Notes: generated by a model from the letters alone, not told the origin. A stretch of DNA of 32,904 nucleotides from Pseudomonadota bacterium (GCA_026387715.1 JAPLLF010000233.1:1-32904); one strand, 5' to 3'. Shown: positions 23,920 to 32,904, numbered from the stretch's first letter. Program-made: numbers and translations.

Positions 23920-24486
23920 TTATGGGGCAGGGGTGGATTCGCGGGCTTCAGGATATTCGAGGACCAGCCATCGACGTCTGGTGACCGGGTGCATGCGGAG
24001 CCACAGATCGTCTGGCAGGAAGCAGGACTCGTGGCAGTAGTCGCAGGCGACGACACGCGCCGAACCATCGACCTTGAGCCCGGCGCCGCACCCGAGGCAG
24101 GCAAACAGCAGCGGTTGCGAGGCCGCCGTCATCGCGCCGCGGATGACCGCCTCGACCTCGCCGTGCAGCCGCAGGACGCCCGGAAACACGCTGTCGGTGA
24201 ACGCATCCGTCGCGCGGACGCTCAGCCCCGCGGGGAGGGTGCCCAGGCGCTCCACCTCGGGTTTGACGCTCAGCTTGAGGTGGATGCTGCGTCGCCGCTT
24301 GCCGATCTCCCACGCGGTGGGTGGCTCGTCCCAGCAGCGACCGAGCAGGTTCGCGGGCCACGCGTCGCCAGCGTCGAGGCTCGACAGGCAATGATGGCAG
24401 AACACGTCCGCGGCGACGCGGTTGAGCGGTACCGGGCCTCCACACTCGGGACAGGTGTAGGCGAGCCGAACGCCGACGAAGACCAT
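23920..24486 (-). CDS. Protein with two zinc ribbons
   Basis: The 188-residue product has an N-terminal ribbon CPECGGPVPLNRVAADVFCH with HC following, and a C-terminal ribbon CLGCGAGLKVDGSARVVACD with YCHESC. Each gives a four-Cys zinc site. Between them lies a mixed segment (IHLKLSVKPEVERLGTLPAG) and an acidic helical region. No enzyme motif was seen; the type is common in myxobacteria as a protein of unknown role. It lies 34 bp upstream of the histidine-kinase start on the same strand. Confidence 0.75.
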   Translation of the reverse strand: MVFVGVRLAYTCPECGGPVPLNRVAADVFCHHCLSSLDAGDAWPANLLGRCWDEPPTAWEIGKRRRSIHLKLSVKPEVERLGTLPAGLSVRATDAFTDSVFPGVLRLHGEVEAVIRGAMTAASQPLLFACLGCGAGLKVDGSARVVACDYCHESCFLPDDLWLRMHPVTRRRWLVLEYPEARESTPAP

Positions 24487-24532
24487 GGCGTCACGATACC
24501 GTGGCGAGGGCGATGCCCGTTATCGTCCGGGC

Positions 24533-26320
24533 ATGAACGTGCTCGTCAACGTCGGCTCCACGTCCGTCAAGTACGACCTCTTCGAGATGGACACCGAGGC
24601 GACGCTCGCCACCGGCCGGGTCGAGCGCGTCGGCACCGCGAACGCGCTCCACGTCCTCGAGACGGGCACCGAGGTGATGGACGGCTCGACGGCGATGCAC
24701 GCGCTGCGCGGGATCCTCGCGCACCTCACGCGCCCGGGGGGCCCGCTGCCCGATCCGGCGGCGCTCGGCATCGTCGGCCACCGCGTCGTCCACGGCGGCG
24801 AGCGGCTGGTCGCGCCGACGGTGATCGACGACGGCGTGATCGACGTGATCGAGGAGTGCAGCAAGTTCGCGCCGCTCCACAACCCGGTCAACCTCGCCGG
24901 GATCCGCGCGGCCCGCGCGATCTTCCCGACGACGAAGCACGTCGCGGTGTTCGACACCGCGTTCCACGCGAACCTGCCACCGCACGCGTTCACCTACGCG
25001 ATCCCGCACGAGCTGTATCTGCAGCAGGGCGTGCGGCGCTACGGCTTCCACGGCCCGAGCCACCAGTTCATGGCGCTGTCGGCCGCCGAGCACCTCAAGA
25101 CCGATCTTTCGCGGCTGCGCCTCGTCACCTGTCACCTCGGCGGCGGCGCGAGCGTGTGCGCGATCGAGAACGGCGTCTCGGTCGACACCTCGATGGGGAT
25201 GACGCCGCTCGAGGGCCTCGTGATGGGGACGCGGTCGGGCGATCTCGACCCCGCGATCCCGCTCCTCCTCGCGCGCGGCGGGATGTCGTTCGACGACATC
25301 GACCAGCTGCTCAACCGCAAGTCGGGGCTCGCGGGGCTCTCGGGGATCGGCGCCGACTTCCGCGACATCGAGGCCGCGGCCGCGGCGGGTGACGTCCGCG
25401 CGCGGCTCGCGATCGACGTGTTCGTGCATCGCCTCCGCAAGTACATCGGCGCGTACACCGCGGTGATGGGTGGCGCCGACGCGATCGTGTTCACCGGCGG
25501 GATCGGCGAGAACTCCGCGCTCGTGCGCAGCCGCGTGTGCGACAGCCTGATCTACATGGGCATCGCGCTCGACCCCCACGCGAACGAGACCAGGCGCGCG
25601 GCCGACCACGGCGGGCTCGTCGAGATCTCGGCGCCGCGGTCGCCGACCAAGGTGCTGGTCGTCCAGACCGACGAGGAGCGCATGATCGCGCGCGAGGCGT
25701 TGCGCTGCATCGTCGGCGCGACCGGCGCGATCAAGAGCGTGCGCGCGCGCCCGATCCCGATCGGCGTCAGCGTGCGCCACGTCCACCTGTCGCGCGCCGA
25801 TGCCGACGCGCTGTTCGGCAAGGACTACGAGCTCGTGCGCAAGCGCGACGTCACCCAGCCCGGCCAGTACGTCACGCGCGAGACCGTCGACCTCGTCGGC
25901 CCCAAGGGCGAGCTCCGCGGCGTCGCGATCATCGCGCCGCTCCGCCCGCAGACCCAGGTCGAGCTCGCGAAGACCGACGCGTTCACGCTCGGCGTCGCGC
26001 CGCCGCTGCGCGAGAGCGGCAAGCTCGACGGCACGCCGGGCCTCACGCTGCGCGGCCCGGCCGGCACGATCGCGATCCCCAGCGGCGTGATCCTCGCGCA
26101 CCGCCACGTCCACATGAGCCCCGCGCAGGCCGCCGCGTACGGCGTGGTGGACCAGGCGATGATCAAGGTGCGCGTCGAGGGCGAGCGCGAGATGACGATG
26201 GGCGACGTGATCGTGCGCGTGAGCCCGGCGTACACGCTCGATCTGCACATCGACACCGACGAGGCGAACGCCGCCGGGTTGACGAGCGACAGCGTCGTCG
26301 CGTTCGACGGCGCGCAGTAG
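24533..26320 (+). CDS. Acetate (propionate) kinase fused to PduL-type phosphotransacylase
   Basis: The 595-residue product starts MNVLVNVGSTSVKYDLFEMD. Residues about 1-395 are an acetate kinase: VGHRVVHGGERL, YGFHGPSHQFMALSA, TCHLGGGASVCAIENG, SMGMTPLEGLVMGTRSGDLD and FTGGIGENSALVR. Residues about 410-595 are a PduL phosphate acyltransferase with its two His signatures, VSVRHVHLSRADADALFG and LAHRHVHMSPAQAAAYGV. The two steps acyl-CoA to acyl phosphate and acyl phosphate to acyl acid plus ATP are thus in one chain, which could pass on the labile intermediate. The first Gly of the usual N-G-S-S-S-x-K signature and its third Ser vary (GSTSVK). It acts in the cytoplasm, in acetate or propionate overflow or uptake. 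Confidence 0.9.
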   Translation: MNVLVNVGSTSVKYDLFEMDTEATLATGRVERVGTANALHVLETGTEVMDGSTAMHALRGILAHLTRPGGPLPDPAALGIVGHRVVHGGERLVAPTVIDDGVIDVIEECSKFAPLHNPVNLAGIRAARAIFPTTKHVAVFDTAFHANLPPHAFTYAIPHELYLQQGVRRYGFHGPSHQFMALSAAEHLKTDLSRLRLVTCHLGGGASVCAIENGVSVDTSMGMTPLEGLVMGTRSGDLDPAIPLLLARGGMSFDDIDQLLNRKSGLAGLSGIGADFRDIEAAAAAGDVRARLAIDVFVHRLRKYIGAYTAVMGGADAIVFTGGIGENSALVRSRVCDSLIYMGIALDPHANETRRAADHGGLVEISAPRSPTKVLVVQTDEERMIAREALRCIVGATGAIKSVRARPIPIGVSVRHVHLSRADADALFGKDYELVRKRDVTQPGQYVTRETVDLVGPKGELRGVAIIAPLRPQTQVELAKTDAFTLGVAPPLRESGKLDGTPGLTLRGPAGTIAIPSGVILAHRHVHMSPAQAAAYGVVDQAMIKVRVEGEREMTMGDVIVRVSPAYTLDLHIDTDEANAAGLTSDSVVAFDGAQ

Positions 26321-26400
26321 CCGCGGCCTCGACATTGGCGGCGCACGAATTCGACGGAACGCAGCCTCACACGCCCACCAAGTCGGTCGATAGCGAACGT

Positions 26401-26733
26401 ATGAGCAGGCCATTTCGCTCGACGTTGTGGTTCAAGAAGGGCCACGAGCTGGAGGCCCGCACCGCGGAGGGGGAGGAGGTCCTCCCGACCTCGAACCTGC
26501 GGCCCATCGAGGATGCCTATCTCGACGATGGGTCGGTGACGAGGGAAGATCACCAAGCGTACAGCCTTCAGACCGGCTCGACGCAGCCGATCGAGCGAGA
26601 TCCGGCGGGCAAGCCGGTCGGCGACGTGGACTTGCTCGTCCGCGATCTGGTCAGCGGCCGTCGCGCGTTCTCGACCGCGATCATCGCTGCGTTTGTCGTC
26701 GCGATCGTCGTCTCGACCCTCGCGATCGTGTGA
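26401..26733 (+). CDS. Small tail-anchored membrane protein
   Basis: The 110-residue product starts MSRPFRSTLWFKKGHELEAR and ends in a hydrophobic helix (FSTAIIAAFVVAIVVSTLAI) with a cytoplasmic acidic and polar body, the form of a tail-anchored protein. It starts 80 bp after the acetate kinase-PduL gene on the same strand. No family recognised. Confidence 0.6.
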   Translation: MSRPFRSTLWFKKGHELEARTAEGEEVLPTSNLRPIEDAYLDDGSVTREDHQAYSLQTGSTQPIERDPAGKPVGDVDLLVRDLVSGRRAFSTAIIAAFVVAIVVSTLAIV

Positions 26734-26795
26734 CCTCCGCGCTGGATGCTGAGCCCCTGAGCCTCGAGCCACGGGACGAGCACGAGGTCTGCGGG

Positions 26796-27137
26796 CTACT
26801 TGATCTTGCGTGAGGCCGCGCGCGTCTGGGTGATGAAGCGGAGCCAGATCATCTTGGGCTCGCCCGCGAGCGCGAAGGGCTGGGCGGTGACGAGCCAGCC
26901 GCCCCGACTTGGTTCGCAGGTCTGGATGGTCGCCAGCAGCACGAGCGTTTCGTCGCCGAGGTGGAGGGTCAGCTCGTTGAGCCACCCTGGGGCGTACGGG
27001 CTCGCGCTCTGGAACGCCATCATGTTCGGACTCATCGCGCACGCGCGGTGCGCTTCACGATTCCGTCCCGAGACCGCGAAGTCGACGGGCCAGGTGACCT
27101 CGATCCCGATGGTGGTCATGTGCATGCTCGTGGCGGT
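26796..27137 (-). CDS. Small protein of unknown function
   Basis: The frame encodes MTATSMHMTTIGIEVTWPVD, then beta-like stretches ELTLHLGDETLVLLATIQTC and GGWLVTAQPFALAGEPKMIW. The size and beta pattern would suit a PilZ-like barrel, but the RxxxR and DxSxxG motifs are absent. The start at 27137 is one of several ATG or GTG choices up to 27203. A 7-bp inverted repeat CCAGGTG/CACCTGG lies at about 27188-27208. Uncertain. Confidence 0.5.
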   Translation of the reverse strand, partial: TATSMHMTTIGIEVTWPVDFAVSGRNREAHRACAMSPNMMAFQSASPYAPGWLNELTLHLGDETLVLLATIQTCEPSRGGWLVTAQPFALAGEPKMIWLRFITQTRAASRKIK

Positions 27138-27270
27138 CATAGGGATAACGAATGGATCGACCGGGGCGAACGCGGATGTAGCGGTGCCAGGTGGGATCGG
27201 CACCTGGCGATGATCGTGAACCGCGCCGGGTTGTTGTCACTCGACGTCTGGAAGGGGCTCGCGAAGTAGC

Positions 27271-27822
27271 TCAGGTCGTGCGGTGCTTGTCGACGAACGC
27301 GACGACCGCCGCGCCGAACCGCTGGAGCAGCGCGCGCGTCGACTCGTCGGTCAGCTTGCCGTCAGCATCGAACCGCTCGTGCGCGCGGGGGATGCACACC
27401 TCGGGCTGGTTCAACGTCGGGCAGTCGCTGTACACGAGCATCTGCCGCAGGTGGGTCTGCGCGCGGATCGTGCCGCTCATCCCCGACGCGGCGCCGCAGA
27501 TCGCGACCGGCTTGCCCCGGATCGGGGACGTCGCCGGCGGCCGCGACACCCAGTCGAGCGCGTTCTTGAGCCCGCCGGGGATCGAGTAGTTGTACTCGGG
27601 CACCCCGATGATGACGCCGTCGGCCGCGGCGATCGCGGCCTTGAGCGCGACGACCGGCGCGGGATCGGCGTGATCGCTGTTGAAGATCGGCAGCAGCTCG
27701 AGGCCCTCGTAGATGTGAAAGTGCGTGCCGGCGGGCAGTTGCTCGCCGACGACTCGCAGCAGCGCGCGGTTGAGGGATGCCTTGCGCAAGCTGCCGCAGA
27801 TTCCGAGGAGCGTGACGGCCAT
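27271..27822 (-). CDS. NAD(P)H-dependent FMN reductase (flavodoxin fold)
   Basis: The 183-residue product starts [20 protein letters not shown], the phosphate-binding loop of the NADPH-dependent FMN reductase family, and has [20 protein letters not shown], the flavin-ring signature of ChrR/azoreductase-type members. It should transfer electrons from NAD(P)H through FMN to quinones, chromate or similar acceptors in the cytoplasm. It is divergent from the msrA gene, with only 31 bp between the start codons, so the two may share control elements, which would suit a shared oxidative-stress role. Confidence 0.9.
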   Translation of the reverse strand: MAVTLLGICGSLRKASLNRALLRVVGEQLPAGTHFHIYEGLELLPIFNSDHADPAPVVALKAAIAAADGVIIGVPEYNYSIPGGLKNALDWVSRPPATSPIRGKPVAICGAASGMSGTIRAQTHLRQMLVYSDCPTLNQPEVCIPRAHERFDADGKLTDESTRALLQRFGAAVVAFVDKHRTT

Positions 27823-27853
27823 CGACTTCCACCGTACTGCACGTGTGCTAGGC

Positions 27854-28495
27854 ATGGGCATGTTCGGATTCGGAAAGAAGTCGAAGATGCCCTCGCCCGC
27901 CGAAGCGCTCCCCGGCCGCGCCACGCCGATCCAGGTCGGCGCGTCCCACTTCGTGAACCAGCACCGGATCACGGAGCCGTTTCCGCCGGGCCTGCAGAAG
28001 GCGATGTTCGGCATGGGCTGCTTCTGGGGCGCCGAGCGCAAGTTCTGGCAGGTCCCCGGTGTGTACGCGACCGCGGTCGGCTACGCCGCCGGCCTGACCC
28101 CGAACCCGACGTACGAGGAGGTGTGCTCCGGGCGTACCGGCCACAACGAGGTCGTGCTCGTGGTCTACGATCCCGCGCAGGTGTCGTACGACCAGCTCCT
28201 GAAGGTGTTCTGGGAGGCGCACGATCCGACCCAGTACATGGGGCAGGGCAACGATCACGGCACGCAGTACCGCTCCGGGATCTACACGTTCGACGCGGCC
28301 CAGGCCGACGCGGCCACCCGCTCGAAGGCGACCTACGGTGCGCGGCTCGCCGAGGCAAAGCACGGCCCGATCACGACCGAGCTCCTGCCGGCCCCGACGT
28401 TCTTCTACGCCGAGGACTACCACCAGCAGTACCTCGGCAAGAACCCGAACGGCTACTGCGGGCTCGGCGGCACCGGCGTCAGCTGCCCGATCTGA
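27854..28495 (+). CDS. msrA: Peptide methionine-S-sulfoxide reductase
   Basis: The 213-residue product carries the MsrA active site [20 protein letters not shown] with the catalytic Cys in GCFWGAE, and the family blocks [42 protein letters not shown] and [12 protein letters not shown]. The C-terminus has Cys in [14 protein letters not shown], fitting resolving cysteines. It reduces the S-form of methionine sulfoxide in proteins with thioredoxin as reductant. A 45-residue N-terminal extension precedes the catalytic domain; no clear signal peptide. Starts at 27854 or 27860 are both possible. Confidence 0.93.
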   Translation: MGMFGFGKKSKMPSPAEALPGRATPIQVGASHFVNQHRITEPFPPGLQKAMFGMGCFWGAERKFWQVPGVYATAVGYAAGLTPNPTYEEVCSGRTGHNEVVLVVYDPAQVSYDQLLKVFWEAHDPTQYMGQGNDHGTQYRSGIYTFDAAQADAATRSKATYGARLAEAKHGPITTELLPAPTFFYAEDYHQQYLGKNPNGYCGLGGTGVSCPI

Positions 28496-28496
28496 G

Positions 28497-29381
28497 CTAG
28501 CGCGCGACGACGAGGATCCACTGGAACCGCGCGGTCGCGTTGCCGACGTCGAGGCCCGCCTCGGTCATCTGCTCGCCGCCGCCGCGCGCCGACGTGCTCT
28601 TCGTGTTGGTGGCGTTGACGACGACCGCGCATCCGGTCTGCCCGCCGTCGATGAGGAACCCGAGACGGTACAGCGCGGCGCTGTCGAACAGCCCCATGCC
28701 GACCGCGTTCGCGCTGTCGACGTCGGTCGACACCTGCACGCGCTCGGTCGTGTCGATCTTCGCGACGCCGCACTGCATCAGCGTGGTCCCGGCGGGCCGA
28801 CGATCGCGCGCGATCGTCGTGATCGACGGCGTGCCCGTCGTGGCGAGCGCGTCGATCCGGTAGCTCGCCTCGATCGCGACGTGGTTCGTGCCGACGATCG
28901 GGATCGCGAGCAGGCCAGCCGACACGCCGGGCACGGTCGCGACCAGGTCGCCGCCGGTGATCGCCCAGCCCGCGGGCAGCGTCCAGCCGGGCGTCGCCGC
29001 GCGGAAGCCCGAGAACGCGACGATCCTGTTGCCGGGCAGCTCGGGATCGGGATCGCACACGCCGTCGACCTCGTCGCCGTCGGTGTCCGGCGTGGCGGCG
29101 GGCGGCGCGATCGGGCAGCGATCGCACGCGTCGCCGATGCCGTCGGCGTCCTTGTCGAACTGCGGGGCCCCCGCGAGCCGCGGGCAGAGATCCTCGGCGT
29201 TCGTGAGGCCGTCACCGTCGTCGTCCGCGGTCGCGTCGAGGCACGCGGGCGTCGCGCCCGAGCGATCGCACACCTCACCGCCCGGACACGCGGCCTCGCC
29301 GCACCGATCGGCGGGGTCCTCGACGTCCGGCGAGCAGGCGATCGTCGTCATCCATACGAGAGGCACGAGCGCGATCCGCAC
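28497..29381 (-). CDS. Lipoprotein with thrombospondin type-3 calcium repeats
   Basis: The 294-residue product starts MRIALVPLVWMTTIACSPDV with a lipobox-like TIAC. A Cys-rich segment (CGEAACPGGEVC) and acidic TSP3-type repeats follow (DDDGDGLTNAEDLCP, DKDADGIGDACDRCP, DTDGDEVDGVCDPD), which bind calcium in related proteins. The C-terminal 160 residues are a beta-rich domain with no named family. It lies on the outer surface or in the periplasm. Its stop is one base from the msrA stop; the genes converge. It follows the large repeat protein at 29394 by 12 bp on the same strand. Confidence 0.82.
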   Translation of the reverse strand: MRIALVPLVWMTTIACSPDVEDPADRCGEAACPGGEVCDRSGATPACLDATADDDGDGLTNAEDLCPRLAGAPQFDKDADGIGDACDRCPIAPPAATPDTDGDEVDGVCDPDPELPGNRIVAFSGFRAATPGWTLPAGWAITGGDLVATVPGVSAGLLAIPIVGTNHVAIEASYRIDALATTGTPSITTIARDRRPAGTTLMQCGVAKIDTTERVQVSTDVDSANAVGMGLFDSAALYRLGFLIDGGQTGCAVVVNATNTKSTSARGGGEQMTEAGLDVGNATARFQWILVVAR

Positions 29382-29393
29382 GCGCCGATCGTA

Positions 29394-32096
29394 TCACTGC
29401 GGCAACGGGATCATCGCCGGCAACTCCGCCACGAACGCCTGCTTCGCCGGCGAGGCGGCGAGCGTCACCGGCTTGCAGTAGACGCGCAGGGTGTCCATGT
29501 TCTGCTGGATCTTCTGCACCAGCTGCGGGTCCTGCAGGTTGCCCGTGATCGGCACCGAGCACACCGAGTAGGTGCCCGGGGTCAGCTCGTCGAACTCGAC
29601 CGGCTCCTTGCCGAGCCAGAACTTCATCCCCTTGATCGCGCCGCCGACGAAGCCATCCATCAGCTCCTTGGCGTGGGTCGCCGAGATCGTGCCGTTGAAC
29701 AGGAAGATCTGCGCGGAGTCGATGTGGTTGTTCGGCAGCGCCTTGACCGACACCGCGAGCGAGATCGTCCCGATCGGGATGTCGATCGCGACGGTCGTCG
29801 GCTTGCCCGCGACGACGTCGACGGTGACGCTCGTCGAGCGGAACGCCATCCCTCCGTCCTTCTGCTGCATCGCGCTGATCACCGTCGCGCCCTCGGGGAC
29901 CTTGGCGAGCGCGAACGCGCCCTCGGCGTCGGACTGCGCGAACGTCGCCTGCGCGCCGCCGCCCTTCGCCGACACCGACAGCGTGACGCCGGCCTGGGGC
30001 TTGCCCTGCATCGTCACGTTGCCGACCACCGAGCCGTAGCCCTTGAGGGTCAACGTCACCGGCGGCGGATCGTCCGTGCCCGCGGCGATGGCGACCGCCG
30101 CCGATCGGCCGCGGTCGGGGTGCTCGGCGCCGACGTTCATCGACTTGGCCGGGATGCCGATGATCACGAACTCGCCCGCGGTGTCGGTCAGCGCGCTGCG
30201 GACGCCGCGCATCTCCTCGACGTTGGCGACCTGCTCGTCGGCGCCGTCGAGCGAGAACAGCATCTCGCCGACCTTCACCTTGGCGCCCGCGACCGGCGCG
30301 CCCTTGCCGTCGACGACCTTGCCGACGAGCCGGCGCCCGCGCACGAGCGTGAGCGTGCCGAGGTCCGTGGTCTTGCCGGGCTCGATCTTGACGTCGTGCT
30401 TGACGAGCTCGGCGAACTCGGGCCCGCGCACGGTCACCTCGTACTGCCCGGGCGTCAGCTCACCGATCGAGAACGCGCCGGCCACGGCCGCGGTCGCCGG
30501 CTGCCAGCCGACCTGAACGAACGCGAGCTTCGGGGCGGCGCCGCCGTCGAGGGCGAGCTTGCCGACGAGGGTGCCGGGCGCCGCGAGCGTGATGCGCACG
30601 TTGGTGTCGCCGACCTTCGCGGACACGCCCTGCTGGCCCCACTCGCGGCCGCGCGCGCGGCTGGCCCACAACCGGTACGGCCCGTCGGGCAGGCCGCGCA
30701 GCACGAACGCGCCGGCGCCGTCGGTCGTCGCCGGCGCCATGCCCGCGAGGGCGATGTCCTCGGTGCCGCCGCCCATGAAGTCCTGGAACGCGTTGACCTG
30801 GACCTCCGGCACGGGCTTGCCGGCCTCGTCGACGACGACGCCCGCGATCGTCCCGCTGAGCTCGAGCACGAGGGTGAGCTCGCGCCGGGCTTCCTTGGCG
30901 AGCTCGACGGTGGTGACCTTGCTCGCGGCGGTGTCCGACTCGGCGCGGACCTGCACGCTCGTCCGCGGCAGCCCGCGGATCTCGAACGCGCCGGCCCGGT
31001 CGGCGGTGATCTGGCGAAACGAGCCCTCGCCGTCGAGCTGCTGGGCGGCCTGCACCGCCGCGGCGCGCACGGTCGCGAACGCGACGGGCCGCTGCTGCGG
31101 ATCGACCACCACGCCGGCCACGACGCCGCCCGCCTTCATCGTGATCTCGACGCCGGTGACCGCGCGATCCACCACGGTGACCGGCGGCGACTGCGCCGGC
31201 GCGTGCTCGTCGTCGGTCGCGATCAGCGTGACCCGGCCGGCGGCGAGCGCGCCGAACGTGAACGCGCCCTGGTCGTCGGTGATCTCGCCCTTGTTGGCGC
31301 CGATCCCCCACGCGCTGGTCGGCACGACATGCGCCTTGCCGACCGGCTTGCCAGCCTCGTCGACGACGCGGCCGGACACCGCGAAGCCCTTGTGCAGCGT
31401 GAGGTCGAGCGTGCCCGGCGGTCCGGCGTTGACCATCGTGAACCCGGCGTTGGCGGCGTAGCCGGGCGCGACCGCGGTGACCGCGACGCCGCCGGGATGC
31501 ACCGGCTTGATCGTCGCCTTGCCCGTGGCGTCGGTCATCGCGACGCGCTCGCCGAGCCCCTGCAGGGTGACCTCGGCGCTGGCGATCGGATGGTGCTCCT
31601 CGTCGTGGACGCTCACCACGAGCGCGGCCGCCGGCGACAGCTGGATGCGCACCGGATCGCTCTTGTCGGTGAGCTTCACGTCGATCGGCCCGCCGATGTC
31701 GTCGCCGTGCGACGCGACGAGCGCGAACGTGCGACCGACGAGCTTGTCGAACGAGAACGTGCCGTTCGCCTCGGTCGTCGTCTTGCGCGGGGGCACCGAC
31801 GCGAGCCACACCTCGGCGTCGCCGACGCCGTCGCCGTGCGCGTCGACGACCTGGCCCTCGAGGACGAGCGCGCCCACGCGATCGAGATCGCGCCGCCAGC
31901 GCGGGGCCGCGCCGCTCGGGGCCGGGCCGGTCGACGGCTCGTGGCGCTCGACGGTCGGCGCGGCGATGTCGGCCGCGCGCGGCTTCGGCGCCCCGCTCGT
32001 CGACGTGGCCGCGTCCCCTCGATCCCGCAGGACCAGGAACCAGATCAGCACGAGGGCGACGAGCGCGACGACACCACCGAGGAGCTTGCGGTTCAC
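29394..32096 (-). CDS. Large membrane-anchored protein with repeated carboxypeptidase-regulatory-like domains
   Basis: The 900-residue product starts at GTG 32096, MNRKLLGGVVALVALVLIWF, a signal anchor, followed by a Pro/Ala-rich linker and about eight beta-sandwich repeats of the carboxypeptidase-regulatory-like/Ig type, each with the pattern G-x-V-V-D-x-x-G-K-P-V (for example GVVVDEAGKPVPEVQVNAFQ, GRVVDEAGKPVGKAHVVPTS). Such repeats act as structural or adhesive modules outside the membrane. No catalytic domain was seen. It lies between two other surface-type genes on the same strand, 12 bp and 13 bp away, so the three form a likely operon. Confidence 0.82.
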   Translation of the reverse strand: MNRKLLGGVVALVALVLIWFLVLRDRGDAATSTSGAPKPRAADIAAPTVERHEPSTGPAPSGAAPRWRRDLDRVGALVLEGQVVDAHGDGVGDAEVWLASVPPRKTTTEANGTFSFDKLVGRTFALVASHGDDIGGPIDVKLTDKSDPVRIQLSPAAALVVSVHDEEHHPIASAEVTLQGLGERVAMTDATGKATIKPVHPGGVAVTAVAPGYAANAGFTMVNAGPPGTLDLTLHKGFAVSGRVVDEAGKPVGKAHVVPTSAWGIGANKGEITDDQGAFTFGALAAGRVTLIATDDEHAPAQSPPVTVVDRAVTGVEITMKAGGVVAGVVVDPQQRPVAFATVRAAAVQAAQQLDGEGSFRQITADRAGAFEIRGLPRTSVQVRAESDTAASKVTTVELAKEARRELTLVLELSGTIAGVVVDEAGKPVPEVQVNAFQDFMGGGTEDIALAGMAPATTDGAGAFVLRGLPDGPYRLWASRARGREWGQQGVSAKVGDTNVRITLAAPGTLVGKLALDGGAAPKLAFVQVGWQPATAAVAGAFSIGELTPGQYEVTVRGPEFAELVKHDVKIEPGKTTDLGTLTLVRGRRLVGKVVDGKGAPVAGAKVKVGEMLFSLDGADEQVANVEEMRGVRSALTDTAGEFVIIGIPAKSMNVGAEHPDRGRSAAVAIAAGTDDPPPVTLTLKGYGSVVGNVTMQGKPQAGVTLSVSAKGGGAQATFAQSDAEGAFALAKVPEGATVISAMQQKDGGMAFRSTSVTVDVVAGKPTTVAIDIPIGTISLAVSVKALPNNHIDSAQIFLFNGTISATHAKELMDGFVGGAIKGMKFWLGKEPVEFDELTPGTYSVCSVPITGNLQDPQLVQKIQQNMDTLRVYCKPVTLAASPAKQAFVAELPAMIPLPQ

Positions 32097-32109
32097 GCCG
32101 ACGAGATAA

Positions 32110-32904
32110 TCACATCGGGCAGTAGGTCGCGAGCGCCGCGTCGTCGGAGCTGAGGCCGGTCGTCGCGATCCACACCTCGTCGAGCACGCCGCCGTACGTG
32201 CCGCCCAGCTGCAACGCGTCGAGCGCGAGCGGCATCGCCAGCGTGCTGACGACGTCGGTGCGGTCGCCGTCGACCCACAACCGCAGCGTGGTGCCCGTGA
32301 GCGAGGCTGCGACATGATGCGACTGGCCTGCGGCGACCTGCGACGAGGTCGCGACGTTGCCATCGACGGCGAGCGCGAACTTCACGGTGGTCCCGCTGCC
32401 GGGCACGACCCGCAAGGCGAGCCGGCCGTCCGCGGTCGCGAGCACCGTCACGAGCGCCGCAGGCCTGTCCGGCGTCGCGTAGAGCGTGAACGACGGCGTG
32501 CTCGTGGCACCCGCGCCGAGCGGCCACGCGACGAGGTCGCCGCTCGTTAACGCGAGGCCGCCTGCGAAGCGCGCGGCCGCGACGAACGCGGGGTCCGCGG
32601 GCTCGACGGTGGCGTCCGTCCCGAGCGTCGCGCTCGCGGCGGCGAGCACGGCGTTCGGCTGCACCTGGTCGCCGGTGTCGAAGTGGAGCAGCCCGACGGC
32701 GCCGCTCGCGGTGGGCGCGCTACACGCGGTGGTCCACGCGCGGAGCGCGGTCGTGACGTTGCCCACCTGGTCGGTCGCCTGGACGCGGAGCTGGTGTGCG
32801 CCGGCCGGCACGTTCCACGCCTGCGGACTCGCGCACGTGGTGAACGCGGCGGCGTCGAGGCTGCACGCGATGGCCCCGTCGCTGACGGTGAACGCGAACG
32901 CCAC
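32110..32904 (-). CDS. C-terminal part of a surface protein with Ig-like and LamG-like domains
   Basis: The gene begins beyond the right edge of the window, so only its last 264 residues are seen. It starts with an Ig-like unit of the type CSLDAAAFTTCASP then GAHQLRVQATDQVGN, and continues with a concanavalin/LamG-like domain (VGLLHFDTGDQVQ, FTLYATPDRPAALVTVLAT, GGTYGGVLDEVWIATTGLSS). Related domains bind sugars or act as adhesins. It is the first seen gene of the minus-strand group that continues at 29394 and 28497. Confidence 0.78.
   Translation of the reverse strand: MAFAFTVSDGAIACSLDAAAFTTCASPQAWNVPAGAHQLRVQATDQVGNVTTALRAWTTACSAPTASGAVGLLHFDTGDQVQPNAVLAAASATLGTDATVEPADPAFVAAARFAGGLALTSGDLVAWPLGAGATSTPSFTLYATPDRPAALVTVLATADGRLALRVVPGSGTTVKFALAVDGNVATSSQVAAGQSHHVAASLTGTTLRLWVDGDRTDVVSTLAMPLALDALQLGGTYGGVLDEVWIATTGLSSDDAALATYCPM

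Noticed and set aside
24491-26413. 640-residue minus-strand frame opposite acetate kinase-PduL
   Set aside because: Only Arg, Ala, Asp, His and Val-rich shadow sequence; the plus strand encodes two complete enzymes with all motifs.
26961-27269. Plus-strand frame ending MIVNRAGLLSLDVWKGLAK
   Set aside because: It overlaps a more protein-like minus-strand frame and has no start signal; perhaps a scrap of an old gene, but not supportable.
28338-32153. 1271-residue plus-strand frame
   Set aside because: Shadow of the minus-strand repeat protein and lipoprotein, with no domain and extreme Arg/Asp/His content.

Overview
The window is high-GC DNA from a bacterium that looks like a myxobacterium (Myxococcota; order not determinable here). 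This is inferred from a Hanks-type Ser/Thr kinase fused to WD40 repeats, many lipoproteins of unknown role, thrombospondin type-3 calcium repeats, a one-haem-motif TolB-like lipoprotein, a formylglycine-generating-enzyme-fold (FGE-fold) lipoprotein and a hybrid histidine kinase. No rRNA, tRNA or CRISPR array was recognised.

Layout. (1) 1-3348 is chromosome: two small lipoproteins, then on the minus strand the C-terminal part of a kinase-WD40 gene. (2) 3349-17677 is a 14.3-kb integrative element bounded by a perfect 10-bp direct repeat (CGGCGTGCCC at 3339-3348 and 17668-17677). (3) 17668-32904 is chromosome again: the N-terminal part of the same kinase, a carotenoid-oxygenase homologue, a PD40-type lipoprotein, a hybrid histidine kinase with an apparent frameshift, a zinc-ribbon protein, an acetate kinase-PduL fusion, an FMN reductase, MsrA, and a minus-strand group of surface-type proteins. 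Joining the two flanks through one copy of the repeat restores an uninterrupted kinase reading [10 protein letters not shown], about 804 residues, so the insertion point is known to the base.

The element carries a complete diversity-generating retroelement (DGR): an FGE-fold lipoprotein target with a variable repeat (VR, 6797-6921), an Avd-like four-helix protein (7012-7428), an adenine-rich template repeat (TR, 7472-7596) and a DGR-class reverse transcriptase (7781-8866). I aligned TR and VR by hand: 125 positions, 19 mismatches, all 19 at template adenines. The reverse transcriptase lies on the strand opposite to target, Avd and TR, which is not the textbook order.

The rest of the element is a replication and recombination module: a HTH/coiled-coil protein, a zinc-ribbon protein, a primase-polymerase/DUF3987 protein, a small serine recombinase, a small protein coupled to the integrase, and a large serine integrase. 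No capsid, terminase or conjugation gene was seen.

The most unusual point is where the attachment site lies. In the excised circle the integrase reading frame crosses attP and ends 32 codons later at 3448, overlapping the start of the next gene at 3423. Integration therefore replaces the integrase C-terminus with 51 residues read antisense from the host kinase, and it cuts one long same-strand gene run (11525 to 17677, then 3423 to 5184) in two. The joined attP has strong dyad symmetry (17 of 23 positions) centred exactly on the middle of the 10-bp core.
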